Below, in pieces: positions 1 to 7,839 of a stretch of 64,000 nucleotides of DNA; position 1 is the first letter of the stretch; every line of letters begins with the position of its first letter. The notes under the pieces were generated by a model that made no database searches, was not told where the DNA came from, and worked only from the letters and a program-made list of their open reading frames with translations. The position numbers and the translations under genes are program-made. Source of the stretch: Dyadobacter sp. CY356 (GTDB lineage Bacteria > Bacteroidota > Bacteroidia > Cytophagales > Spirosomataceae); contig NZ_JAJTSZ010000010.1 in NCBI RefSeq assembly GCF_021440195.1, positions 62,001 to 126,000 of the forward strand, in the 5' to 3' direction.

Positions 1-50
1 GGAAAATGATTCTGACTGAATTTGTCTGCATTAAAATTGCTAAAATATAT

Positions 51-392
51 TTATTCAATTTCCATTGCTGTCACTTTCCCTTCCTTAATGGTGTAGGTAT
101 GAACGACATGGCTGTCGCTGAGCAGCTGACCATTTAGATCCTTTATAACCTGATGAATATCTACCGCAATCCGCCCGTCAGGTTTTATTTGAAAGGAGAC
201 TGGCATCACCTTCGGATCAATCTCACTCCACTGGCGCAGCCAATATGCCCTGACATCATCAAGCCCCTGCATATAACCTCCTTCCCATCCGTTGGGCCAT
301 TTTACATTGGTATGAAAAAGTGCAAGTACCGCATCAATATTTCTGTCATTAAAATCCTGATAGAGGCCGGTAAGGTTTTTTTCAAAGTCCAT
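51..392 (-). CDS. SnoaL-like / nuclear transport factor 2 family protein
   Basis: A 113-residue protein with the single-domain layout of the SnoaL-like NTF2 fold: an N-terminal helix followed by the LFHTNVKWPNGWEGG stretch typical of the first strand and pocket, a WLRQWSEIDP helix, then strands to the end. No signal peptide is visible, so it is probably cytoplasmic. Members of this fold act as small isomerases, hydrolases or plain binding proteins, and the sequence alone does not choose among these. The start is an ATG. It lies on the same strand as the azoreductase upstream, with 124 bp between them, so cotranscription is possible but unproven. Confidence 0.75.
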   Translation of the reverse strand: MDFEKNLTGLYQDFNDRNIDAVLALFHTNVKWPNGWEGGYMQGLDDVRAYWLRQWSEIDPKVMPVSFQIKPDGRIAVDIHQVIKDLNGQLLSDSHVVHTYTIKEGKVTAMEIE

Positions 393-516
393 ATTTACAA
401 ATCGTTAAGAATAATGAATAGATCGAACAAAACTAAACATGATCTATGTCGTTGCACGTCAGCATGTCTTGAGAATATGTAGGAACATCTTGAGAACCGC
501 TCAACGGATGGAAATA

Positions 517-1119
517 TTAATCGATGCTGATACTGTCAATTGCTTTTTTCATTGCATGTTCTTTTATCCCTGTTAGTTTTACACCCTCAGCCCGGAAGAC
601 CGAAAGATCTGTCATACCCAGCGAGCCAAGGAAATTTTTTAGATAAGGGGCAACAAAATCATTAGCCTTTCCGGGACCCTCTGAAAAAATACCTCCTGAG
701 GACATCGCCACATAAACTTTTTTTCCTGTCACTTTCCCGACCGGGCCGTTTTCTCCATACCCAAACGTAATCCCCGCCCTTGTAATATGATCGATCCAGG
801 CCTTTAAAGATGATGGAATCGTAAAATTGTAGAGCGGGGCGCCCACAACGATAATATCCGATTCCAATAGTTGTCTGACAAGTTCATCTGAGATACGTAT
901 GGCTTCTTTTTGCTCGGTGGTCAGCTGGTCAGCTGGGATAAAAAATGTCGGGAGCACACCAGGGCTAAGATGCGGAATTTCATTATCTGCCAGATTCAGT
1001 TCTTCAACGGTACTGCCAGGATATTTATCCTGGATTTTTTCAATAATGGCATGACCGAGTTTGATGCTGTAAGATTGGTTTCCTTGCAGACTTGAAATTA
1101 AATGAAGGATGCGTTTCAT
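517..1119 (-). CDS. azoR: FMN-dependent NADH-azoreductase (AzoR-like)
   Basis: A 200-residue flavodoxin-fold quinone/azo reductase. The N-terminus has the phosphate-binding strand-loop ILHLISSLQGNQSYSIKLG, the middle has the FMN-contacting GAPLYNFTIPSSLKAWID motif followed by DHITRAGITFGYGENGP, and a later MSSGGIFSEG segment matches the second flavin loop. The length equals that of E. coli AzoR (about 200). AzoR enzymes use NADH and FMN for two-electron reduction of quinones and azo compounds in the cytoplasm. The gene is divergent from an HxlR/DUF24 regulator, the arrangement expected for quinone-stress control. The ATG start lies 224 bp from the start of that regulator. Confidence 0.9.
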   Translation of the reverse strand: MKRILHLISSLQGNQSYSIKLGHAIIEKIQDKYPGSTVEELNLADNEIPHLSPGVLPTFFIPADQLTTEQKEAIRISDELVRQLLESDIIVVGAPLYNFTIPSSLKAWIDHITRAGITFGYGENGPVGKVTGKKVYVAMSSGGIFSEGPGKANDFVAPYLKNFLGSLGMTDLSVFRAEGVKLTGIKEHAMKKAIDSISID

Positions 1120-1256
1120 AAAAAAGTTAAATTTTAATTGGATATAATTTTAAGATTTCCGGGGTAACACACCATGTATTTACCGCGCTCTATTGAGCCT
1201 TGAAAACGATACTTTTTTGCTTCGGTTGTGCTTTTCTGCACCTAGATAATCATAGA

Positions 1257-1283
1257 CAAATGTATGATTACCAGGTGATCAAA
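1257..1283 (-). promoter_or_regulatory. Candidate azoR promoter
   Basis: On the minus strand a TACATTTG box (1257-1264) fits the Bacteroidota -7 consensus TAnnTTTG, and a TTTG (1280-1283) lies 15 bp upstream of it, slightly closer than the usual spacing for the -33 element. Transcription would start near 1251 and leave a leader of about 130 nt before the azoreductase. Confidence 0.4.
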
Positions 1284-1291
1284 GGTTAGTA

Positions 1292-1307
1292 CTTTCCCAA
1301 AGGAAAG
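1292..1307. promoter_or_regulatory. Inverted repeat, candidate HxlR operator
   Basis: CTTTCC-CAAA-GGAAAG is a perfect 6-bp inverted repeat with a 4-bp centre. It sits in the intergenic space of the divergent azoR and HxlR genes, between their candidate promoter boxes, where a dimeric winged-helix repressor could block both. Confidence 0.35.
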
Positions 1308-1329
1308 CGGTTACTTTTGGGTAAGTGCT

Positions 1330-1337
1330 TATCTTTG
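1330..1337 (+). promoter_or_regulatory. -7 box of the HxlR gene
   Basis: TATCTTTG matches the Bacteroidota -7 box TAnnTTTG and ends 5 bp before the ATG at 1343. A second match (TACTTTTG, 1312-1319) lies just upstream. If the proximal box is used, transcription starts at or next to the ATG and the message is leaderless; no Shine-Dalgarno sequence is visible. Confidence 0.45.
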
Positions 1338-1342
1338 CAGCC

Positions 1343-1717
1343 ATGAAAAATGAAGTAAATGACACTTTCCCGGGCATCGCAGAATGCGCGGGATCTTTGA
1401 AAAATGTAATTGATGCGCTTTACGTGCTTAACGGAAAATGGAAGCTTCCTTTGATCCTGAGTCTGGTGCAGTCCTCAAAGCGATTTAACGAGATCCAGAA
1501 TGAGGTCGTAGGTATATCTTCCAAGATACTGGCGAAGGAATTAAAACATTTGGAACTGAATGATTTTATTACGCGCACGGTATACCCGACTACCCCTGTT
1601 ACTATTATTTATCAGGCAACTGATTACAGCCGGACTTTACAAAATGTAATGAGAGAATTAAGTGCCTGGGGTGGGCAGCACCGTGAAAAGGTTAAGCAAA
1701 GTATGCGGGTGCACTAA
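1343..1717 (+). CDS. HxlR (DUF24) family transcriptional regulator
   Basis: A 124-residue winged-helix protein. The hallmark LNGKWKLPLILSLVQSSKRF segment is followed by FNEIQNEVVGISSKILAKEL (recognition helix) and the wing region ITRTVYPTTPVTIIYQATDY. A cysteine at about residue 15 (IAECAGS) lies where DUF24 redox sensors carry their reactive cysteine. The open frame extends to a GTG at 1325, but the ATG at 1343 fits the family start, and the promoter box at 1330-1337 would lie inside a longer gene. It is divergent from an azoreductase. In Bacillus subtilis the DUF24 protein YodB represses an azoreductase gene in response to quinones, so a similar local repressor role is inferred here. Confidence 0.9.
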   Translation: MKNEVNDTFPGIAECAGSLKNVIDALYVLNGKWKLPLILSLVQSSKRFNEIQNEVVGISSKILAKELKHLELNDFITRTVYPTTPVTIIYQATDYSRTLQNVMRELSAWGGQHREKVKQSMRVH

Positions 1718-1927
1718 ACCGATTACCGGCTATATTAATAAATGTTAAATTATATTTTATCTTTATTTAACTTAATTGCAAAATGATTTTAGTATTATTG
1801 AAAATCGTTGGTTGACCAGGTTTTTTATTGCTCTTTGGACAATCTAAATTAAGCTCGAACAACAGCCGGACCGCATTACTTTAAATCATTTAACTTTTTG
1901 ATTTTTATAACAATTAATTTTTAAAAG

Positions 1928-2293
1928 ATGAAAACAAAGTTCCTATCAATGATTATTGTTGCCGTTTGCATCTTTTCTGTTGCGGCGCAACGGATAACTG
2001 CCAACGACATTTTGGGTACCTGGGCATATAAGATTTCGGACGTTCCACCGGAATATGAAACAGGCTTTTTTGTCTTTGAAGAAAAAGATGGTAAAACAGT
2101 AGGATATACTGGTCAGTCGGAAAAGCAACAAATGAAAAACCTGGTTATTGATCAGGGAAAAGTGACATTTTCAACGGATTTTGACGGCGGTTCAATTAAA
2201 TATACATTGAATCAAAAAGGTGATTCGCTGACTGGCGCGGTTTCAACACAGTATGGTGACTTTGCAGTGAATGCAGTAAAGGAAAAGAAATAG
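1928..2293 (+). CDS. Small secreted lipocalin-like protein of unknown function
   Basis: A 121-residue protein with a Sec signal peptide (hydrophobic MIIVAVCIFSVAAQ, cleavage near residue 20). The mature part starts with ANDILGTWAYKISDVPPEYE, a GTW-type opening seen in small beta-barrel, lipocalin-like Bacteroidota proteins, and goes on as alternating strands. There is no lipobox cysteine, so it is probably periplasmic or exported. It stands alone between the HxlR gene and a convergent terminator. No enzyme motif is visible, so a function cannot be given. Confidence 0.6.
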   Translation: MKTKFLSMIIVAVCIFSVAAQRITANDILGTWAYKISDVPPEYETGFFVFEEKDGKTVGYTGQSEKQQMKNLVIDQGKVTFSTDFDGGSIKYTLNQKGDSLTGAVSTQYGDFAVNAVKEKK

Positions 2294-2346
2294 GGATTGG
2301 TTGTCAAAACCGGAAAATACGGTTAAAAATCTTTTTGTAGTTCTAT

Positions 2347-2388
2347 AAAAAAAACCGTTGCGGAATTATTCCTGCAACGGTTTTTTTT
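2347..2388. terminator. Bidirectional intrinsic terminator
   Basis: AAAACCGTTGC (2351-2361) pairs perfectly with GCAACGGTTTT (2374-2384), with an A tract before and a T tract after. It lies between two convergent genes (1928-2293 plus, 2482-3396 minus) and can serve both. Confidence 0.85.
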
Positions 2389-2481
2389 GACACTAATAGC
2401 TTTACATGAAGTGGACTGAGGGAACTCTGACCGCAAAAACATAAATCATTCCGGTCATATAGTCTTGATTTAATTAATCGT

Positions 2482-3396
2482 TTACATAATTATCAACGCC
2501 CCGGCTGAGACTAATAAAAGCGATACCAATGCTGAAATGACAACGATAAGCGCAGGTTTCTGCTGCTCTGCATCAAGAAAAGATGCAAAGACAGTTACAT
2601 TGGTGGCAACGGGAAAAAGTGAAACCAGAAAAAGCATTTTGTAATCGTCATCTTCCAGGCTATTAAACAATGTATATTCAGCAAATATTAAAATCCCGAT
2701 AATTATCATGGCGGCAAATGTTCTAACACCGATCAGTTTGAGGTAATAGGGCAGTTTAATTTCTTTCAAATCTACATCAGCCAATTGAAAGCCCACGATG
2801 AGCATACCCGCGCAGGACACAGCCAGACTGATAAATTTTAATACACCTTCAATGGCTTCGGGCGTCTGCATACCTGCTGATTTTGCAATCAGTCCTGCTA
2901 CAAAAACGTAGAGGAAAGGTATTTTCATCACCTGTTTAAATGCTTCTTTGGTATCAAATTTGGTTTTGGCTACCTGAAAATAACCGATCGTATCGCCATA
3001 AAGTGCTGAGCCCAGATATATACAGATCAGCGTACTGACTTTATCTTCCCCAAACAGTGCCGTTACAGTAGGAATACCAAAAAAAGCGATATTGAAAAAT
3101 GAAAAAGATGCACTGAGCAGCAAAGGATCAAAGTCAGGAGCGAGGCGTTTTTGCGTAAGTTTTGCAACCGGAACCATACTCAATGCCAGAATCAATGTAA
3201 AAACAGGTAATACATAAAGTTTCTCCGCTTCGGCATCCAGCATATTGAAAAAAACCAGAATAGGCAGCAGAAATTTAATCAGCGGTGTGCTGATGTATTC
3301 TGGTTTGATATTAAACTTTCTTTTCAAAAAATATCCCGCAGGAATCAGTGCCAGAATTGGCAGTAGTTCAGCGTATAACTTAAAGAGTATTTTCAC
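2482..3396 (-). CDS. AEC (auxin efflux carrier) family transporter
   Basis: A 304-residue inner-membrane protein with about ten hydrophobic segments in two halves. It opens with LLPILALIPAGYFLKRKFNI, the conserved first helix of bacterial AEC permeases, and has the glycine/proline-rich NIAFFGIPTVTALFG helix. Bacterial AEC carriers move organic anions such as malate or malonate, but the substrate here cannot be read. The start is GTG at 3396, inside the last codons of the FAD/NAD(P)-binding gene (17-bp overlap), so the two are translationally coupled. The gene ends before the convergent terminator at 2347-2388. Confidence 0.85.
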   Translation of the reverse strand: MKILFKLYAELLPILALIPAGYFLKRKFNIKPEYISTPLIKFLLPILVFFNMLDAEAEKLYVLPVFTLILALSMVPVAKLTQKRLAPDFDPLLLSASFSFFNIAFFGIPTVTALFGEDKVSTLICIYLGSALYGDTIGYFQVAKTKFDTKEAFKQVMKIPFLYVFVAGLIAKSAGMQTPEAIEGVLKFISLAVSCAGMLIVGFQLADVDLKEIKLPYYLKLIGVRTFAAMIIIGILIFAEYTLFNSLEDDDYKMLFLVSLFPVATNVTVFASFLDAEQQKPALIVVISALVSLLLVSAGALIIM

Positions 3397-4900
3397 TAAG
3401 AATATTATTGATAAGGTGGTGGCTTAAATTGCCAATCGTTTTTACGTTGAACCAAACCGCATTGACATCAAGAAGCAATCCGTTGGCCAGGTGACCAAGC
3501 GCATAAAAATTTGGTACAGATTTTCCTTGCTGAATAAGCTGCATGGTTTCTGTATTAATTTTAACTCCACCGGTCTTTTCAGGTTCGATCAGCCCCGTTT
3601 TGGCCAAATGCTGCACCAGTTCGGATTTCATGTCCTTAACAGCTGATGCCGGTCCGGTTGCATTGATTAGATATTCAACCTTGTCAGATTTATCCTGATA
3701 GGAGAGTACAAATGTCTTATCTTCCTGATCATAAGCTACATCGTCAAGTTCTGAAACGACATGCAGCTGACCACTGTTAAATAATTTTTCAATACGCAGC
3801 GCATTTACCATTGGCATACAATGGCGGTTGACTGCCCAGTAATTTCCAAGCCATTTTTTAAATTTCAGCCTTGCGGCCTCATCCAGCATATTCCACATCG
3901 GAGAGCTGTCATATCTTAACGCGTAGGGGATGTTGATCAGCGCATCGCCGCCCGCCTGTGAAATGGCAATGTCTTCTTTCAAACGTTCATGCGGGGTCTT
4001 ATCCAGGCGGGCTGCGTTTTTCCAGTCAATTTTTTCCCCGGTAAAGTGCTCCGCTTCTTTGATAAATAGCCGAAAGACTTCGCTAACCATTGGACTGCGT
4101 AATTTAGTGCGCTGGATTTTATGAAGGTTGCTTATGGTCAGATACTGACGTTCATAAGCCTCTGGTTTTTCCACCTGCACTTTGGGAAGTAATCCATCCA
4201 GCGAATAAAAAGTGATCTTTCCTTTATGGCCATTGTCTGCAAGGGTCATCAGCGCATCAATAGCACTGAGACTCGAACCAAGTATGGCAACAGGTTCTTC
4301 TCGCGGTACATTTTCGAGTATTTTGGAAGATGGCCAGGGTGAATCAAAGTAATTTTTATGTTCAAGAAGCTCGCCATACAGGTTGGAAACAGGTGTTCCC
4401 AAAGCCAGAACGAGGTAGTCACTGCTTATTTCATTTCCATCCGAAAGCTGTACTTTATAAGAATTATTCAACTGGGTCACGCCAACGGCACTCGCCTTGA
4501 CAAGATTCAGTTGCATTCCTTCTTTTTGAGCCAGCTCAAAATAATAATCGAACTGCTCCTGAAGGTAATCGCCGTAAAGCCTACGGGTAGTAAAGGCCTC
4601 ACCCTGTCCCTGGTTATCCACCACCTCAGGCGCCACACGCTTGTTATGTTCTTTCAGCCAGTCACTAAAATGTTCCGGTTCAGCATGATGAATACCCATG
4701 AGCTGAGCTTGTGTATTAAGTATATGGCCGGGTTGCCTGGTGCCAAAAGCAAGCCCTTTGCCAACCTGCTGATTTTCTTCAATAATGTGGATAGAAACGT
4801 CCTGATGGATGCCTGCAATGCGTAGCTGAAGAAATAATTCAATAAATAGGGAGATCCCGCAGGCGCCTCCACCGATGATGGTAATGTTTGTTGACTTCAC
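3380..4900 (-). CDS. FAD/NAD(P)-binding protein (NAD_binding_9 type)
   Basis: A 506-residue cytoplasmic flavoprotein. The N-terminal Rossmann motif ITIIGGGACGISLFIELF binds the FAD ADP moiety. HIIEENQQVGKGLAFG and HILNTQAQLMGI match the family of FAD-NAD(P)-binding proteins with an extended first domain. A second dinucleotide motif, VAILGSSLSAIDAL, lies near residue 205, and the C-terminal NATGPA and FYALGHLANGLLLDVN segments close the flavin site. The reaction is unknown; relatives are annotated as hydroxyacylglutathione-hydrolase-linked or siderophore-type oxidoreductases without proof. The start is GTG. It overlaps the AEC transporter downstream, so it may process the carrier's substrate. 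Confidence 0.8.
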   Translation of the reverse strand: MKSTNITIIGGGACGISLFIELFLQLRIAGIHQDVSIHIIEENQQVGKGLAFGTRQPGHILNTQAQLMGIHHAEPEHFSDWLKEHNKRVAPEVVDNQGQGEAFTTRRLYGDYLQEQFDYYFELAQKEGMQLNLVKASAVGVTQLNNSYKVQLSDGNEISSDYLVLALGTPVSNLYGELLEHKNYFDSPWPSSKILENVPREEPVAILGSSLSAIDALMTLADNGHKGKITFYSLDGLLPKVQVEKPEAYERQYLTISNLHKIQRTKLRSPMVSEVFRLFIKEAEHFTGEKIDWKNAARLDKTPHERLKEDIAISQAGGDALINIPYALRYDSSPMWNMLDEAARLKFKKWLGNYWAVNRHCMPMVNALRIEKLFNSGQLHVVSELDDVAYDQEDKTFVLSYQDKSDKVEYLINATGPASAVKDMKSELVQHLAKTGLIEPEKTGGVKINTETMQLIQQGKSVPNFYALGHLANGLLLDVNAVWFNVKTIGNLSHHLINNILSENTL

Positions 4901-5112
4901 GTTTTTGGAGATGAGTGTTTATTTTAGTGTAGATTATTTTAAATAATCATGCTAACACAGCCAGACTTCCGTGCTATATGCCTTGGATTTTGGCTGGACA
5001 CCAAACCATTTTAAACGTGAATATTTCTGGCCCAAAAAACTTTTTGGACCTTCCGTTTTAAGGTTTACCTATTAAAGCTGACGGGATGAAATATTTTAAT
5101 TGGCCATTATCT

Positions 5113-6429
5113 TTAAAAACTGAGCTCTGCCCTGAAATCAGGTTTGTCATAGGAAAAAGAAAACTTTGCGCCAATCATTTCAGCGAGCCTGCTGACAATC
5201 CATAGACCCAGCCCAAATCCGTCACCATAAGAATCCTGTTTGCTGAATTCGTTGGAGAGCAAGATAATATCGTCTATTTCAAATATGGACGGATTTTGAA
5301 TTTGAAGTGATACAAAACCCAAAGCTTCTTTTATCTCAATACGTATGACAGATTCCGGGCGGCCATGTTTTAACGCATTTTCAAGTAAATTTAAAAGAAT
5401 GGTTTTGAGATGTGACCTATCTGTGCAGATATCGAATTCTCCATTCTCAGGCGTCAGTACGATTTTAAAAGTCTGCTGTTTTAACTGCGCTTTTGCAGCC
5501 AGTCGTTCTAAAATTTCTATTGCAACTTCGGGCAGGTTAACAACCGTTTTATTGAAAACCAACACGCCTGATCTAAGCTGGCTCATTAATAAAAAATCGT
5601 TCACAACTTTATTAAGCCGCTGAACTTCTGTGATCTGATTTTCAATAACGGGTTTTACTTCGGATGGTAAGCGGTCGTTTTGAAGTATTTGTAATTCTGT
5701 CAGCATCACACTCAATGGTGTTCTGAGCTCATGTGAAGCTGAGGCGAAAAAGGCGTTCTGCTCCTGTGCCTGCTTTTGGATCCGGGTCAGCATCTTATTG
5801 AGCGAACCGGTTAATTTATGTAGTTCATCTTTTACAGAAGGCTCTTCAAGCAATATGATCTGATTTTGTAAACTGATATCGTCGGCCTTTTTTACTATGT
5901 TTTCGATGGGGCGCAAAAGAAATCCGGAAAGGAAATAGCCAATAAAAAAAGCGGGCAAAAACGAAAGTGGAAAATATAGGAACAATATGATTTTAAGCCT
6001 GTTAATATCCCGTATTAATTCTGTGGCAGGAAGCACGTAAAGTATCCTGATAATACCACCTGTTTCCGGTTTTGTTGTTAATTCTTTCCAGCGCCAAAGC
6101 AAAAGACTAGCGGCATTTTCTGATTTTTGAACCGAAACGGGCAGATTATTAAAAAGGGTATCCTGTTTGTTATTGGCCTGATAAATCAACCGGAAATATT
6201 CTCCCTGGGCCGGAAGCGGAATGGTAAGAGGATTAATATCGGTTTCCCGAAGAATGGCGTTTCCCTGTGTCTGAAGCCGGGCGTCGAAGCTTTTTTCAAA
6301 CTGGCTTTTAACATTTGAATATAGTGTAATACCGGTGACCAGTAAAAAGCAAAGAAATACAAACCCAAAAATAAGCCCGAACCTGAATCTGAGACTTGAA
6401 TAAAATGGGTAGGCTACATGCGTTTTCAT
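5113..6429 (-). CDS. Sensor histidine kinase of a two-component system
   Basis: A 438-residue membrane kinase. TM1 is at about residues 15-37, a short periplasmic sensor loop runs to about 150, and TM2 (FLYFPLSFLPAFFIGYFLSG) is followed by a HAMP-like linker. The phosphoacceptor motif is FFASASHELRTPLSVML (His about 233), the N box is NLLENALKHG and the G2 box is GDGFGLGLWIV. The usual G1 box DxGxG is absent; the position reads LQIQNPSIFEID. The ATG start overlaps the response-regulator stop by 4 bp. It is the last gene of the minus-strand run DUF486-MFS-PPH1-regulator-kinase, which suggests that it senses an envelope signal connected with those proteins. Confidence 0.9.
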   Translation of the reverse strand: MKTHVAYPFYSSLRFRFGLIFGFVFLCFLLVTGITLYSNVKSQFEKSFDARLQTQGNAILRETDINPLTIPLPAQGEYFRLIYQANNKQDTLFNNLPVSVQKSENAASLLLWRWKELTTKPETGGIIRILYVLPATELIRDINRLKIILFLYFPLSFLPAFFIGYFLSGFLLRPIENIVKKADDISLQNQIILLEEPSVKDELHKLTGSLNKMLTRIQKQAQEQNAFFASASHELRTPLSVMLTELQILQNDRLPSEVKPVIENQITEVQRLNKVVNDFLLMSQLRSGVLVFNKTVVNLPEVAIEILERLAAKAQLKQQTFKIVLTPENGEFDICTDRSHLKTILLNLLENALKHGRPESVIRIEIKEALGFVSLQIQNPSIFEIDDIILLSNEFSKQDSYGDGFGLGLWIVSRLAEMIGAKFSFSYDKPDFRAELSF

Positions 6430-7109
6430 AACGATGATTTCGTTCCGGTGAGTTTGTAGCCCACACCGATAACGGTTTCGATAAGCGAATTTTCAAAACC
6501 TTTGTCAACTTTTCTGCGCAGCTGGTACATGTATACCTCAACAATATTGCTTTCAGGATCAAAATCCATATTCCAGACATTTTCCAGAATCTGGTTTTTG
6601 CTGACCACCCGGTTTGTATTTCGCACCAGATATTCCAGCAGCGCAAATTCTTTTGCGGTCAAAAGAATTTGTTTTTCTCCACGCATTACCTGGCGCGTCA
6701 TCAGGTCAACGACCAGGTCATTAACGCTGATCCTGGTACTTTCCACAGCATAAATTTTGCGTTGTAAAATACGTATTCTGGCCAAAAGTTCTTCCCACTC
6801 AAAAGGCTTTTTGATGTAGTCCACCGCACCCAGATCCAGCCCTTCCACAATCTGGGACGTGCCGCTCAGTGCGCTGACGATGATGACCGGACTTGAAATT
6901 TTGAAAGCTCTCAGGTTTTTTAAAATATCAATACCAGTCATGCCTGGAAGCATTAAATCAAGAAGTATCAGATCAAAAATTTCCGATGCGGCTTTGTTGA
7001 GTGCCTCGGTGCCGTTATTGGAAAGCTGAACCTGATAGCCGGCCTGTAAAAGGCCTTGCTGCATAAACCCGGCCAGTTTCGGTTCATCTTCAACGACTAG
7101 TATTTTCAT
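6426..7109 (-). CDS. OmpR-family response regulator
   Basis: A 227-residue regulator with a receiver domain (MKILVVEDEPKLAGF start; phosphoacceptor Asp about 51 in LILLDLMLPGM; switch lysine in YIKKPFEW) and a C-terminal winged helix (LTAKEFALLEYLVRNTNRVV, then VEVYMYQLRRKVDKG and IETVIGVGYKL). It is the cytoplasmic partner of the kinase that follows with a 4-bp overlap. The 34-bp gap to the PPH1 gene upstream suggests cotranscription. Target sites are not identifiable by eye. Confidence 0.93.
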   Translation of the reverse strand: MKILVVEDEPKLAGFMQQGLLQAGYQVQLSNNGTEALNKAASEIFDLILLDLMLPGMTGIDILKNLRAFKISSPVIIVSALSGTSQIVEGLDLGAVDYIKKPFEWEELLARIRILQRKIYAVESTRISVNDLVVDLMTRQVMRGEKQILLTAKEFALLEYLVRNTNRVVSKNQILENVWNMDFDPESNIVEVYMYQLRRKVDKGFENSLIETVIGVGYKLTGTKSSL

Positions 7110-7143
7110 GAATGCTGGTTTTTATGTAATTGACAAATTCAGA

Positions 7144-7839
7144 CTAACGTATCTTGTAGGTAACACTGTCAATCTGAATAGAACTGGGTTTTACAATTTT
7201 CTGTCGTGATAATGATAGAAATCCTTCGGTCGAATCCCGCATCTGGCCCTTCACAATGATTATTTTTGCCTGGCTTATTAAAGGTAATAACGTGCGCGCC
7301 ATATGCGGAGGCAGCGAAACGAGTTTTCCTTCTAGTACGAAGCTATTTTCCCGGCCATCTTCTATACTAAAATCTTTGGATGGCTTTCCTTTTATTTCAA
7401 CTTCAAGCCCTTTTCTGGGCAAAGGCGCAGGAATCTGGCTTAAATCCAATAAGATTTTGGAATCTTTACTTTGTAAATATTTTAGTTCATATCGATCTTG
7501 CTTATCGTGGCCGGGAAGCTCTTTCTGGCTTACTGTTGCCTCAATTGTATGATTGATTCCGGCAGCTGCCGTTACCTGTCTTGCCGTGTGAGGAGGAAAA
7601 TGCAGCCAGACTTTTTTATCATCTTTTGATAGTAATATTTTATCAATATCGCCATCGTGGTTACTTCCATATTTTAATATAACTCCGCTGATGATGAGCT
7701 GCTTTTCAGGCGAAATATGATGCTGCGGATGTTTTTTTTCTGATAATACCGTTTTTTTTGATTTGTACACAAGCCATCCTGCCGCCAATAAAATCAGCAG
7801 CAGGATAATTCCTTTTGATTTTGATATAAACTGTTTCAC
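7144..7839 (-). CDS. Membrane-anchored protein with two PPH-motif domains (PPH1), unknown function
   Basis: A 231-residue protein with one N-terminal transmembrane helix (GIILLLILLAAGWLVY) and an envelope-facing remainder. Two similar units follow: the first (about 48-110) has VWLHFPPHTARQV, the second (about 160-208) has LVSLPPHMARTLLPLI. In both, a short strand leads into [F/L]PPH and a helix, then an IxVxGxM or IEATV-type strand, which suggests a small beta barrel (OB-like) with a bound helix; the fold is inferred. The protein at 9480-10202 has the same duplicated motif. The GTG start overlaps the MFS stop (GTGA), so it is coupled to that permease. No catalytic motif is recognised. The PPH histidines could bind metal, but this is a guess. 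Confidence 0.7.
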   Translation of the reverse strand: MKQFISKSKGIILLLILLAAGWLVYKSKKTVLSEKKHPQHHISPEKQLIISGVILKYGSNHDGDIDKILLSKDDKKVWLHFPPHTARQVTAAAGINHTIEATVSQKELPGHDKQDRYELKYLQSKDSKILLDLSQIPAPLPRKGLEVEIKGKPSKDFSIEDGRENSFVLEGKLVSLPPHMARTLLPLISQAKIIIVKGQMRDSTEGFLSLSRQKIVKPSSIQIDSVTYKIR

